64,000 nucleotides of DNA from Circinella minor (taxonomy: Eukaryota; Mucoromycota; Mucoromycetes; Mucorales; Lichtheimiaceae): NCBI GenBank assembly GCA_016758965.1, contig JAEPRB010000037.1, forward strand, positions 171,184-235,183, written 5' to 3'. A program made the translations under genes and the position numbers. Below are positions 1 through 12,360 of this stretch, one piece after another. Under the pieces are notes generated by a model. The model was given only the letters and a program-made list of their open reading frames with translations, ran no database searches and had not been told where the DNA came from. Each line of letters opens with the position of its first letter. Position 1 is the first letter of the stretch.

Positions 1-1153
1 GTTGTCATCGATAATACTTTATATTCAAAGGCATGACATGAATACATATACGGCAACAAAAAAAAAAAGGAAAAATAAAGCTTTTACATACATTTTTATT
101 CTTTTATTATGATTAGTACTAATGTGGACAAAGAATTGTTTATTAAAGTACATACGTATAATGAGATCCTTTAAAAGCTTTTCTAAAGTTTCATCATGAT
201 GTTATCTCTCTTTCTATAGAAAAACAGAAGCCAAGATCATCTAATAGTTGTTTTATATTATTTTTAAGTGAGTCTTTAAAGGGACTCATGTCGGGATTAT
301 TGCTCATTGATTTATACTTTTTTTCTTTTTCTTCATATGGTGTTTCTTATAACGTTCATATCCCCAGATTCTATCTGATATATATGCTTCGCCTGTAACT
401 GCTGCTAAGTTTAAAGACCATGATAAATACGATGGTTTTTTTTTAATTTGTTACTATAAAATAAGTATAGGAGAGTTGCTTTTGTGATTTCAAATATATT
501 TGTATGTAACTCTATATATGTTGTAAATGTAACATATTAGTATATGGCAAACAAAATATTTTTAATGTATACTAGAGATTATCGTAAACATATTAATAAC
601 TGCTTTCATTTTACCACTATATGTATTTCAGCTTTGTAATCTACAATTACGTATTGAAGCAAAAGCATACACACACACATGGAGGTATAATGAAAGAACA
701 TTTACACTACGTAGGTATAAACGTATAAAAAAGTAAACATCAAAGAGAGGAGATAATAAATAATATGGATGAATAAACATGAACATATGTTAATATGATA
801 GGTTATTACGTATGACTGTGTCATAAAATAAAATAAAAAACATTACTAGCAGCTGATACATGTAATAGTACTTTCACTCTAGTAAAAAAACACATTTTCT
901 CTTATATTTTCAAATCAACTTATAGCAATAATAATGAAAATATACGAAAACCTTTACAATCAGTTCTTCACAACATGTTTTGTGTATCAAACTTGAGAAT
1001 AAATAAACTAGACGAGGGGCGTGGCAAACATCTGTTATGCTACGAAACCAAATGATCAAATGACCAAAAAAAAAGAGTCATTTTCATAGTAGTAATAGTG
1101 AAATAAAAGATTTAGTCCGCCGCAGCATAGCTAAGAACATCTTTACAAAAACT
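1..1153. other. AT-rich intergenic DNA, no gene recognised
   Basis: I read both strands and found no conserved protein motif or convincing exon chain. The stretch holds A/T homopolymers and a short CA run near 670-680. It includes the upstream region of the gene beginning at 1154, but I cannot point to a specific promoter element. Confidence 0.5.
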
Positions 1154-3725
1154 ATGGAAGAATACCAAGGATTAGAAGGTACACGAAAATTAGAGTTCTG
1201 TTTAATCAATCCAATAAGTCTTTATTGAAACTAATATGTTGCTTATTATATATATAGAATTACAACTTTATCTGCATTCACAAAAACAAACTTCCTATAC
1301 TCAATTTATAGTAGAAAATCAAAAAAAAAACATTGTATTATGGTCTCTAAACCTTGCAGCAACTACAGCCGAAGCATTGAATGGCGTCTGGTATGAACGT
1401 TATAAGAAACAGCATATGAATATAAAAGCTAATACAAAGTAAGTGGAAAGGCATACAGTAAAAATCAATCACGTATGCATTGTCTTTTGACTTTTTTTGT
1501 TTTCTTTTTCTTACATAGGATCAAAAAACCAAAATTCAATCCTATCATGTGGAATTCGATTATGAGCAAAGTATTGACTAGAGTAAGTTCTTCGGAATAT
1601 CACCTTTATAAAAAGAATTGAAATGGTCAAGTTTTGAAATTAATTAACATGTTTTATTTTAGCGCGCATTATATGAAGTGTATACTGAAGGAGGTTTAAA
1701 AGTTTTAGTAGCTGCTGCACAAGGTGCTACTCAAGAAGCGGAACGTGTATTTGATAGTAATGAGAATAATTCGCCTAATAATACTAGTAGCTGCAGTAGT
1801 AACTCTGGTGGTGTTTCAAAGGAAGATGAAGATGAAGATGGTGAAAGTGATGATGATGAAAAGGAAGAAGAAGAAGAAGATAATGATGAAGACGAAGATG
1901 AAGACGAAGATGAAGACGAAGACGAAGTCGAAGTCGAAGTTGAAAATGGTGAAAGTGATGATGATGAAAAGGAAGAAGAAGAAGAAGATATGGATATTAA
2001 TGCCGTTTTATCAGAACTTGGTTTCAAGAAGGTAAAACTAATAATTCAGTGTTAAGCGTCTAGTATATGAAATTGAATTTATTATTGATCTTCAGATACT
2101 TTACAATATTGTGTCTATAGTTAGTTGGAAAGTCGAAGGAAAGTGATCTTGTTTTATTATCCTCGCTCAAAGTTCAGGGTGACGGAATCGAACAACGTAT
2201 TCACAAACAAACTATCTATTTACTTTCTCAAGTAAAAATGACCGATTTAGAAAAAGAAGTTTTAAAGTAAATGGAACAGAGGAAGAGGAGGGAAAATATG
2301 TATTATTGGTTCTAATTGCTTTTATAATATTGTTCTCTTTCTTTTTACGTAGGTTGTTGCTCTCAAAAGTTATAAATTGTCTTGACAGTACCATCTATGC
2401 CAAAATGGCGGAATTATTCTCTCGTGGCCAATTAAACTATCTTATTGGTAAAAAACAAGATTTTGCTGGTATGGATCTGATGACATTCACAACGTTTAAT
2501 ACATTATTGAATAAAGATTGGTAGGTAGTTCTACTGGACAGAAGTTTATTTATTATCAATGATTTGCTCGTTTGGGTAATTAACTTCTTGTTCATTCACT
2601 ATTTTGATAGGGATACTGTTGATAATCTTTTAATTGAAATACAAACCCAAAAACTCAAACTTACCAAAGAAAAGGAAAGAACATCAGACTCTTACAAACT
2701 TTTACATGTGCTAGAAAATCTGTAAGTATATATAAAAACATCCATTTGATAATGGCAAAGAAAATTAAATTCTCATGATAACCTTTTACTCTTTTGTTTT
2801 ATAGTGTTGAATACTTTGATATTGAAATTAATCCTACTGCATCCGAAACCACGTATTATAGAAGATTTGCGCTTATTCTCGATTTTGTATTTAAAGGGTT
2901 GGAAGTTGAAATGAAAGAGTAAATTTTCTATTCACGCTTTTTCTTCTTCTTTCTAATGTTTCCGATTTATCTTATTCTAAATTTTTAAATCTCTTTTTTT
3001 TATATGTTTGTTTAGTAGTGAAGCAGTTGCAGAAGCAACTAAAATGGCCATGGAGCAGAACAGTTATGATGATACAAATTCGTTTGGGCGAAAAATTGAT
3101 GTACTAATTAATGTAAAAGACACCTCCACTGCTTTGAACTCCAACGAATGGAAGGCAGTCAAGACTAATCATTTCAAATTGAAACAACAAAGTAAAAATA
3201 TTCGTTCAAACTGTGCTATTCTGAACAATCTATATATTCTTACTAGTGGTCAAGTTAGTTCAATTATGGCATTGGATATGATTGGTAAGAAAAACTGGAT
3301 CTTCTGTGAAATGCGATATTAGGATATGAAGGTGTAATGATAAGCTCATATGAAAATTCTTTATATATATATATATATACATAGGAAAAATTGGATATCT
3401 GTATCTTCTTTGTTTTAAAAAAAATGTATATACTGCTACTTTAGTTGACGCCATCCTTCTACCAACTAATATGACTGAACTCAAAGCCTTTAAAAACTCA
3501 CTGAATACTTTAATCAAGTGGCGTAATTTCATGCGGGAGCAAATTAAAACTATCAAAACCTCAACGACAGTCAAGGATCTTAGTTCAGCAGCTCATGACA
3601 TTTATGGTGAAGAACAAGGATACAATGAAGAAGATAACACCGTTTTGCCGACTATATTTTTTACACCAAAAAACAAACGTGCTCAAAAACGGGCATACGC
3701 AGAAATTGATAATCATGATGATTGA
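1154..3725 (+). CDS. orphan 595-residue protein, 10 exons, acidic central tract
   Basis: Exons at 1154-1178, 1258-1438, 1519-1582, 1663-2031, 2121-2266, 2353-2520, 2611-2721, 2805-2918, 3016-3284 and 3385-3725 join in one frame through GT-AG introns of about 70-100 nt and end at TGA 3723-3725. The 1788-nt total and the agreement of phase at every junction argue for an intact gene. The start at 1154 gives a tiny first exon (MEEYQGLE). I do not recognise a named domain. The middle (about residues 120-200) is a Glu/Asp tract containing a perfect 42-nt duplication. The C-terminal half looks folded, with a motif near FALILDFVFKGLEVEMK, and the last 25 residues are basic then acidic (KNKRAQKRAYAEIDNHDD). 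No signal peptide or membrane segment is visible. It resembles uncharacterised lineage-specific Mucoromycota proteins; function is unknown. The gene model is much surer than any role. Confidence 0.8.
1840..1989 (+). repeat. duplicated 42-nt acidic coding repeat
   Basis: Positions 1840-1881 and 1948-1989 are identical 42-nt copies coding for GESDDDEKEEEEED. They flank a run of alternating GAT/GAA/GAC codons. The pattern fits in-frame duplication by slippage or unequal exchange within the exon, and does not break the frame. Confidence 0.9.
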
Positions 3726-5062
3726 TTCGGCAAAATATAACTATTACCCAGTGGTTCAAAAGTTTCTTATTATTATCTTTTATCTTTTCTGATATGTTTT
3801 CTAAAATCATATCTTAATTTGTTTTATTATATTGTTTTCATTTATCTTTCTTCTTTTTTATCATTGATCATTACTTTTCATTTCTCAACTCATCAAACTT
3901 TATATCCTTAGCATTAATAATCATTTCTTCTAACTTTTAATGATAATGGTATAACAGAATTATTATTAATATCTATATTTTATATTTATTATTAATAGTG
4001 TTTATGTCATTATTATTTTGATAATGTATTTTTGTTATGACAAGAATTATCATCATCTCCTATAACATCTTTTTGTTTTACTATATCACTTTTATCATTA
4101 TGATGGTCTACATCCATACTAAAATAGTTATCCATAACTCTTTTTACTTGTTTTATACAGTTTCTATATTCATACGTATATATATATAGTCTAATCTTTT
4201 ATTTTTTCTCTTAATCTTTTTCACTAAAATTAAACTTTCACACTTTTCCATTTTTTATTATGATGTATTTTTTTCTTTTATATATTTAAAAATGATATAA
4301 ATATTTGTTCTTTATCATTATATATATGCTGAGAAGATTAATATGATAACACATAATATATATCATTGTGATTTGAATACGCTGTATAACTGGAATAAGA
4401 AATAATTTTTAGTTGAGCCTTAAGCGGAAAAAAACCCCCAGGCTTACATTAATGAAAAAAAAAATATCAACATTATTATTATCTTTCCTTCTTCTCTAAC
4501 CATGGCAAAGGAATCTATTGGCTCTCCCCAGTGTTAATAGTAGTCTACGGACGCCCTAAGTGAAAGTGTTAGTGCTACTCATTTTCGGCCAACACCGTGT
4601 GTGTTCACTGTCATTAGTAGCGTATGCCAGATGTATTGCTTTTGTTCGGAGTTCATGGTTAAGAGCTATCAGGCAAGAGAGGATTTTGTCGGACAGCAAA
4701 AAGATATCCAGGTTGTTAGGCGAGGCTGGGGAATTGCTACGGACACATCAAAAACAATACTATATTACTAGGTAATTTCAACTCTTACGGGCAGACCCCA
4801 CTCTTATATTTTTTCAAAGGCACACACCAATCTGATATAATAAATTACATCGTATCCTACCATTAATACTCTACTTATTTATATAGTTATTATCGTTATA
4901 TAACGTGAAAATGTTTACGAAGCTTATATTAGCAGCTCAACTTTATATGATACGTAGCAGTCAATATTCCTTATCTTTTCTCACTATATCATTATGTACA
5001 CAAATGGGAGTTGTAGCCCTTATGAAGACAAAATAAACAAGGAATAATGCATGCTTTTAATG
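3726..5062. other. intergenic DNA, possible old LINE fragment near 4500-4870
   Basis: Mostly AT-rich low-complexity sequence with no gene. The segment 4500-4870 is less AT-rich than its surroundings. One + frame around 4761-4850 reads ILLGNFNSYGQ, reminiscent of the GDFN motif of LINE APE endonucleases, but neighbouring frames are broken and the match is too short to call an element. Confidence 0.35.
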
Positions 5063-6530
5063 CTACATATGAGTGATCAAATAAACGTTATTGGTGTTGA
5101 TAACGCTGTTACTATAATTTATATGGTCTAAGAACCAATTTGATGGCTTTCTATTTCTTGATGTGGGTGCCCGTAAGCCAAAATACGGGGTTTCCGTAGC
5201 AATTCCCTTCTGTTTATTGTTGAAGGAATTGGGGAAAATAGAAGTATCTAACATATTTTCAAATTGTATCATATTATCGATTATATCATATAAACTAGCA
5301 TTATTATCATACAATATTTTTACGTATACGTATTTATCAAAGAAAGCGTCCATTTTAGCAACTAATGCTCGAGCACGGGTATTGGTAAACAATTTTTGCT
5401 TCTGAAAATTACCTTCAGTATTTATATTGGTAATATTAAAAGTGGCAGAGGTAGAATTACTGTTGCTGTAAGTTCTTCGAGCAGAATGGTATCATTTTTA
5501 TACGAGACACAAGAGAGATCTGTTTACAAAGTACATCATAATCAGGACAAGTACGGCAAAAAAGATAATTATTAAAGCAAGAAACAGTATATTCAGTGTC
5601 ATCGTTTATAGATGATTTACGAATAAAGGACTATTACTAAAGGAAGAAACATCATTAATAATGACGTCAAGAAATGTATTTATGTGAATACGTGCATTAT
5701 TATCAGTTTCAGTAATCATATAAGCAGCTTTTTCAACATCGATTTCATTTGCTTTTTCTTGTCTTTGCTTTTCTTGAGGCGACAAACAGAACTTCTTACT
5801 ACCAATTTGGATTTGAAGAGCCCCCTGTCTATAATCAACAATAACGACATGAGAAAGTATATAAATAATTCTGTCAACACGAGTATTTTTCGAACGGCCA
5901 AAGTAGTTAGACTTGAGTTGATTATGATACGTAAGACTTGATTAAATTATCTGTATGGAAAGTTGCTTCTTTTCGCCAAGGGTGAATCCATAATTGTCTT
6001 CTATTGTGCCAGTGTTTGTGATAATACTTTACGTACAAATTTATCAAAACTATCTTGATATTTTTCTTGAAACAAAGCAAACATCTAATCATATTCATCT
6101 TCCTCTTTAACATACATCAAACAATTTAACACGGAACGAATACTTGCACGGGCTTGAACTGATTACATAGTAGAATCAACAACTCTTACATCAGTTTTTA
6201 AGTGATTTTCCCAGGCTCTCTTGATATGCCAATAGCATAACAACACACTAACTGGTTCACCAAAAACTTCATGAAGAGCACCAATCTCTGTTTAACTACA
6301 GTCTATCATTATTTTTGCAACAGGAAGAGGACCGGTGACATACAAAATTCATCTCAACCATTGGACAAGTATTGTTTGTTTTTCAGCATCTGTGATGGAA
6401 AAACACACAGGAACACCTTTGTTGGTAGAAGGGCTTTTAACTACAATAGTGAATACGTAAAACAATGAATTACGTTTTACAAAATCCATTATTTTACGGA
6501 AAAAAGAGAAAATGGTATTGGTATCAATTA
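5063..6530 (-). pseudogene. decayed MULE transposase with SWIM zinc finger
   Basis: Read on the minus strand from about 6530 down to 5063. The MULE core is clear: KGVPVCFSITDAEKQ near 6430-6380, then IGALHEVFGEPVSVLLCYWH and IKRAWENHLK near 6290-6190. Further on comes a SWIM-like stretch (CFNNYLFCRTCPDYDVLCKQ, about 5585-5525), and then a tail ORF at 5392-5063. Several stops and frame changes separate these pieces (for example in-frame stops after VQWLR, after VVDSTM and after KEEDEYD), so no functional protein is made. In this family (Mutator-like and FHY3/FAR1-type proteins) the MULE domain is the DDE integrase and SWIM is a C-terminal zinc finger. The Cys/His pattern of the SWIM finger is damaged (Gln where His is usual). 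I did not find terminal inverted repeats. Confidence 0.8.
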
Positions 6531-6748
6531 TATTATATACTATTTATGTATAACTGTTAGTATTTTTAACAATAGATATAAATCAAAACAATGGACCAAG
6601 ATGACATTGTTCTATATTGCATCATTATGCTTTATAATACAAAGATCAAATATATTTTGTACGCTAGTAATATTATATATAAAAATCTATCATCTGTTAC
6701 TAATTTGCTTTTCATTTCTCAGTTTTTTTTTCATCCTTTTACCAATAA

Positions 6749-7090
6749 ATGTCTCGCAATCAAAACCTACAAGAAGAGTTTACTACAAATTCTATGACTG
6801 ATAAAAACGATCATATTATAATTGATATGACTTCTATCTCATCTCCAAGTAACAGTCTATCACCCGCTTCGGTTATACATAATCTTGACTTCTCAACACT
6901 CAATACTTATAAACGATTCACCTTAACGTCACCAATAATTTCAAAAGATTCAGTATCACCAGAACCAGTTTGTAGCATAAAAGCAAATACTTTTCCTGCA
7001 ACTACGAACAGTAATATATCAGTTGATACTACAAAAGTAGTATCTACAATAGAAGCTCAGCACAATTGTGTTGATAGCAGCTACGTATAA
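6749..7090 (+). CDS. orphan ORF, 113 residues, low confidence
   Basis: An uninterrupted Ser/Thr/Asn-rich ORF starting MSRNQNLQEEF with a stop at 7088-7090. No domain, signal peptide or coiled coil is visible. It lies divergent to the MULE remnant and upstream of a pogo-type fragment, in a gene-poor region. The composition is that of a disordered protein or a relic of a longer gene. It could equally be chance in low-complexity DNA. Confidence 0.3.
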   Translation: MSRNQNLQEEFTTNSMTDKNDHIIIDMTSISSPSNSLSPASVIHNLDFSTLNTYKRFTLTSPIISKDSVSPEPVCSIKANTFPATTNSNISVDTTKVVSTIEAQHNCVDSSYV

Positions 7091-7527
7091 TCATCCTGAT
7101 AATAAAATAAATAACTTTTTTGAATCTATAAATAAAAGAATATTAAGTAATAATAAAAAATAGTGTTGTCCATAATACGTACGTTTTATTAAATACAGAG
7201 GATCCCCATTAATTTCATAGGTCCATTTCCCATTATTTTTGTGAAAATAATGAATACTTCAGCTCACTACTGTATATCTTTTTTTAATGTATCAAAATAC
7301 GTATTAATTAATAAATTATTTCTATGGGCTTGTTCTTAATACATTTTTGTAACTATTTATTTTTCTTATTTGAGCACGTTTATACGTAACTTTTATTTAT
7401 TTTTGAAAAAAAAGCTACATATAGTCTCCCAAAAGCTGCAGAGATAATTTATTTTTTATATAACTCCATTTTTTCATTTTTTTTTCCAATCTCTCTATAT
7501 TTTTGCTCTATATATACCAAAACAGGA

Positions 7528-7683
7528 TGAAAGTAGTCAAATCTAACGCTGTATTGACAGCTGAACAGTATAGTATCCGGGCCGAGAAGAAAAAACTTAG
7601 CCCAAGAACCATGACAAACTGATTACTAGCATTATGGGCTAAAAATGAGTTCGACTTGTCAACGGCGCCTGATTAAAGAGGAA
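7528..7683 (+). pseudogene. pogo/Tigger-type transposase N-terminal fragment
   Basis: The + frame from ATG 7528 reads ...VLTAEQYSIRAEKKKLSPRT, then a stop, then LLALWAKNEFDLSTAPD and another stop. The order Leu-Thr...Leu-Ser-Pro-Arg-Thr...Leu-Ala-x-Trp-Ala-x-x-x-Phe-x-Leu...Pro is that of the N-terminal helix-turn-helix (CENP-B/Tc5-type) of pogo/Tigger DDE transposases. Only the DNA-binding start is left; no DDE domain follows in the next 400 nt. It is a dead fragment. Confidence 0.65.
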
Positions 7684-8053
7684 AAGCAAGAAGAAAATAA
7701 ACATGCAAGTGACATAATAAAAAAGCAACCCATTCTGTATACTAATGTAATTTCAATCCTTATACGTACTTATCACATAAATATTTTTTTTTAATATTAC
7801 ATCCGTTAATGCCGCTAGGTGCTATGAAAGTGAAATAAAAGGGGATGTGAAAATTTTATTATGTTACTTTTACCATTTCTTGATTTTTGGTGAAGTTAAT
7901 GAGGTGTGAAAATTAACGGATATGAAATTAACGAGGATCCTTTGTATATCGGTTTGCAATTACTTTTGTCAGCGTTAACCATAAACATATAATTATTATG
8001 ATGCTTAAATCAAACAAATTCTTTTTTTCATTACATTCTATCATAGTGATGTC

Positions 8054-8565
8054 ATGGGAACAAATCATCAAAGACACATTGAGCAAGAGAGGATTTATCA
8101 ACAAGAGCATTGTCGAAGAGCAAGACAGTATCGAAAAATGAGATTATCCCATATTTTAAAACAAGAAGGAGTCGATCCTTTACCAGATAATTTAGAACCA
8201 TATTTGCGTACTAATCCTTAGTGCTTCAATGATGCTAATTTACCAACAATGTCATTGAATAATACTACAACAAATCAACAATTTTTCGATAATGTTTCCA
8301 TAGTTTGTTTAATACATGAAAACACAGAGATTGATTCGGATAGGTAAAAAAAAAGACAAAAGTGATGAATAAACATTTTAAAAATTTAAGCTGTATAAAA
8401 CTTATAATAATTATGTACGTCACAAAACATCAACAAACCCTATCTTAATACTTACTACTACTCTTTTTATTTTGTGCATGTAGAAACTTGGATGACATAA
8501 ACCGACGCATCATATATGAATATCAATCTAATAATGAGCATTTTCGACAACTCTCTGATCGTTAG
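8054..8565 (+). pseudogene. small orphan gene with one in-frame stop
   Basis: Two exons, 8054-8343 and 8484-8565, join through a GT-AG intron in a single frame of 123 residues, interrupted only by TAG at 8219-8221 after residue 55. The first part is basic and Gln/Arg-rich (RIYQQEHCRRARQYRKMRLS), followed by KQEGVDPLPDNLEPYLR; the second exon reads NLDDINRRIIYEYQSNNEHF. Coding-like composition on both sides of the stop suggests a recently inactivated gene or an exon boundary I have misplaced. Family unknown; it may be a transposon accessory protein given the neighbourhood. Confidence 0.45.
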
Positions 8566-10627
8566 CCTACGCAAGCATCTATCAAAGTCATTTTGGCATC
8601 ACCATGTCTTAAAGAGTTTTTTTTTTTTCTTTTTCTTATTTTTCTATCCTTTTTCTTGAAAACAAAAATACAATATTTCGTTTCCAAAATACTATTGGTT
8701 GAATATCTTTCTGTGTATGTAGAATAATGGCAACATGCAATCGTCATTGTTGTACAAGAGTACCCCCACAAAGATATAATTTATAACTATTATACTAACA
8801 AAAAACGAACTGAAATGAAAATAGCTGCGCTGAATAAAAAAAAAGTCTGTCACTCTTCTTATATATTCCCATCTACCATCTCTAAAAAATAAAAATTAAG
8901 CTCAATATTAAAGATGATATCAAAAATTACTACAAAAAGTCAATTGACATTATTTTTATTTTACGAAATGTAATATTTTTAAAGATTTGTAGCAAGTGTG
9001 CTAGGATAGATTCTTTTAATTAAAAACGATAGACAGTAATTTTTTTTAGATACGTATTAGGGGGAGGGATTTGTTGCCCCAGGAAAAAAAAGAATGGATC
9101 AGGGACTGTAGTATATGGCTAAGTGCTATTTGTATAATATATATCCGCATTTTCGGGGAGAAGATGCAATGTAATCCAGGAAAAAAGTATTTAGCTTGTG
9201 GAATAATATGATAAATGACTAAAATATCATACAACACAAAAAAAAAAGATAAATCGATTCACGAAATAAATCAACAAAATATAATAAACAAAGCTGCTTG
9301 TTTCTCTATTACATTTGTTTCGCATTCAGGGACAACTAAAGTGATAAATCAGTTAAGGACCGATAAAGTTTGATATATGTACAACTGTTCATCCGAATAT
9401 ATTAGTTTCCATAGAAACCATTCTGTTCTATCTTGGTGATACAACACGGTTTTTTGATTTTATTTATAACACTTCTTAAAAATTAGAATACATAGTTGAA
9501 TAAAAACAAGAGTATATGTCATTATAGTTATTAATAGCGATAAACAATAAAAAAAGGATATAAAACTATTTTTCATTAAATAATATAGCAATGAAAAAAA
9601 AAAGATAGATGAGAGAAAAAAACAACGAGAAAGAATTTATGCAAGAAGCTAAAATCCAATTAGACACCTATACACTTCCCAAAATAGGAACTGCCACCTA
9701 TACATCTACCCCCAAAAAGTTATCTGGCATATAAAATTCAATTAGACACCTATACCATTACACAGAACATTTTGGGGGGTGAGATATTAAAGTTGGAACG
9801 GATTTTGGAATAAATCTTATTCATGCTGAATTAGTGTCATATATCTTTTCATTACAGCGATATAGTCAAGGGGTATATTTGAAAGAGTAGATTAATTTGC
9901 ACTTTTCATAAAACCAAAGAACAAAACCTTGTTATTTTTTTTTTCGTTATCTCAGTAAAGAAGAAATCAAAAAGAAATTGTGTGGATGATACTCAGTGTT
10001 ATTATACGCACTGACCTTTTCCCCCACATGATATAAACAAAAACTCCAATTTTTTAGAAACTCTTCTCTTCTACTTGAAGCTGTAATCGATGCTGATAAC
10101 TTATCTATATGACAAAATCACTGAAGATCGAACTTTTTTTAACAGATGAGAAAAATGAACAAAGCATAGGTGCGCCCGAGAGCACGGACATTTAGCATGA
10201 ATACACTGAAAAAGACCAACATAATAATTAGTAGAAGGATATTTTAGTGAGAAAGAAGAAAACACAAAAAAGAAACTGAAAGAAACCAAAATGAAAGAGT
10301 TGTACGTGGGAAGCAACTAGGTCGGAACTTGGAAATTTGTAAAAGAAGCGAAAAAGAAAACTTTAAGTAGATAAAGTATTAGTTTAGTGACGCAGGGAAC
10401 AGAGGAGTCCTCTTCCGTTAAGCTCGTTCCGAATTTTTTTTTTTTCACACTTTTGGGGGTAGCTATATTTTATTCAAAAGATATGGATGGTATACTTTGA
10501 TCATGATTGGAGCGGAGACCTTCAAAAATATATAAACAGGTCAAATTTCAACCAACCGAAATTCTTTTCTTTCCTTGTACCTTATCTTCCTTTTTATTTT
10601 ATTTATCAAGTTACAAATACACAAAAA
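8566..10627. other. gene-poor intergenic DNA upstream of allantoicase
   Basis: No protein motif was found on either strand. There are homopolymer runs and one pair of short direct repeats near 9655-9760. The last 250 nt are the allantoicase upstream region and contain an AGATAA element at about 10369. This would suit a GATA-type nitrogen regulator, although such a 6-mer is common by chance in AT-rich DNA. Confidence 0.4.
9655..9762 (+). repeat. short direct repeat CAATTAGACACCTATAC
   Basis: CAATTAGACACCTATAC occurs near 9657 and again near 9740, with a partial third unit (CCACCTATAC) near 9692. The sequence around it is less AT-biased than its neighbours. I cannot assign it to an element. 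Confidence 0.6.
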
Positions 10628-12073
10628 ATGACCTATCAACGCATTCCCTATGAAGACCTTGCCAATTCTCCCTTGGCCAAGTTAACCGGTATATTGTTTG
10701 TTTTTCTTTGATTTTTAATCCTATGATTGAATAAACAAAAGATTGTTTTACTCATAAATACTTAAAAAAAATTATCTTTATTTTACAGACATCGCTTCCT
10801 CTGCTCTCGGTTCTGAAATTATCGAAGTCACTGATGAATTCTTTGCTCCCGCTTCCAACATGATCAATCCTCTTCCTCCAGTCCATGCCCCTGGTAAATT
10901 CGTCTCTACTGGTGCCTGGATGGACGGTTGGGAAACCAAGCGTCACAACCAAGACTACGATCGTTGTATCATCAAGCTTGGTTTCGCTGGTACCCTCCGT
11001 GGTTTCGATATCGATACCAGCTATTTCACTGGTAACCAAGCTCCTGCTGCTTCCGTTGATGGCTGTTTCTGTCCCTCTGGCAAACTCGAAGATTGTAAGT
11101 GGGTTGAAATCTTGCCCAAGGAATCTTTGCCTCCTAGCTCTCACAACGTTTTCGTTTTGGATAAAGAAACCACTGAGAATTACACTCATTTGCGTGTCAA
11201 CAACTATCCTGATGGTGGTATTGCTCGTTTCCGTGCTTATGGTAACATTACCCCCATCTTCCCTGAAGATAAGGAGTAAGTATGATTATTATAATTGGAT
11301 TTTTTGGGATTTTGTCTATGAAACAAAGGGTGAAAAAAAGAGAGAAAGGGAGTTGCGGAGAAAAAGTATAAATTGGGAAAATTAATGCTTTATATGGGAA
11401 ATTTTATTTTTTTTAGTACCGTCTTGGATTTGGCTTTCGTCGGTAACGGTGGTCGTTCCGTCTTCTGCACCAATGAACATTACACTCCTGCTAACCACTT
11501 GTTGTTGCCTGGTCGTGGTTCTCACATGGGTCACGGTTGGGAAACCAAGCGCTCCCGTATCCCTGGTTACAAGGATTATGCCATTTTCAAGTTGGGTGCT
11601 AAGGGACATTTGGTTAAGGCTGTCATTGACACCTCCCACTACAAGGGTAACTACCCTCACAAGATTATCTTGGAAGGCACCGAATCTCAACAAGAGATTC
11701 CTGAAGAAACTGCTGTCTGGACCTCTTTGATCGAACCTTCGTCTGTTGGTGCTCACGGTTTATATTACTATGACCTTCCAAGCACTGACAAGGCCTTCAC
11801 CCACGCTCGTTTTACTATTGTACCCGGTAAGTTGTTATTTTGAATTGGATTGGATTGGATTGGATTAAATATATAAATAGAATTTTGTGATTCAAGTGAG
11901 ATGAATTTATTAAATTCATAACTTTATTTTTGATGGATGGATTCATTATAGATGGTGGTGCTAAGCGTCTTCGCTTGTATGGTGTCCGTGAAGGTGGCAA
12001 ACTTCCCCTTCTCCCACTTGCCAACCCTCAATTCGAAAAGTTCGATGATGAAGTTAATGGTAATGGTAACTAA
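10628..12073 (+). CDS. allantoicase
   Basis: Allantoicase (EC 3.5.3.4) splits allantoate into ureidoglycolate and urea, a late step of purine breakdown for nitrogen. Exons 10628-10688, 10789-11275, 11417-11826 and 11952-12073 give 359 residues, close to the family length. The two tandem allantoicase repeats are visible, each carrying a GWETKR core: GAWMDGWETKRHNQDYDRC in the N-terminal half and GSHMGHGWETKRSR in the second, each followed by Tyr/Asp and IIKLG or IFKLG. The C-terminal RLRLYGVREGGK is also typical. No signal peptide; cytosolic or peroxisomal action is expected from the family. It reads away from the convergent CorA-like gene (287 nt between stops). Fungal orthologues are called DAL2 (yeast) or alc (Neurospora). 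I saw no other allantoin-pathway gene in the window, so there is no cluster here. Confidence 0.95.
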
Positions 12074-12360
12074 ACATATTGATTATTTGTACTACCATCC
12101 ACTTTTCTTGTAAAAAAAACAAACACATACCAAAATTTACCCCTCGCCATTTCTCCACTTACAAAAACTTCATGAAATGATACATTTTAAAAATAACTAT
12201 TCTATTTTGTTCAAACTGAAAAAAAAAATTGTAAATAAAAAATCTGTAACATTAAAAATAATGATAACATAGAATACTATAACTAATTATTCATAATCTT
12301 TTTATTATTACTATTAAATGGTTAATATGGAATGGATGAGAGAGTTAGAGTTATATTGGA

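Noticed and set aside
1731..2027. Minus-strand ORF of almost pure serine
   Set aside because: It is the antisense shadow of the Glu/Asp codon tract (GAA/GAT read backwards) in the orphan gene at 1154-3725.
9640..9790. Possible CRISPR-like spaced repeats
   Set aside because: Two and a half irregular copies in a eukaryotic genome; not an array.
10885..11385. + strand ORF of 166 residues
   Set aside because: Out-of-frame shadow of allantoicase exon 2 reading into the intron.
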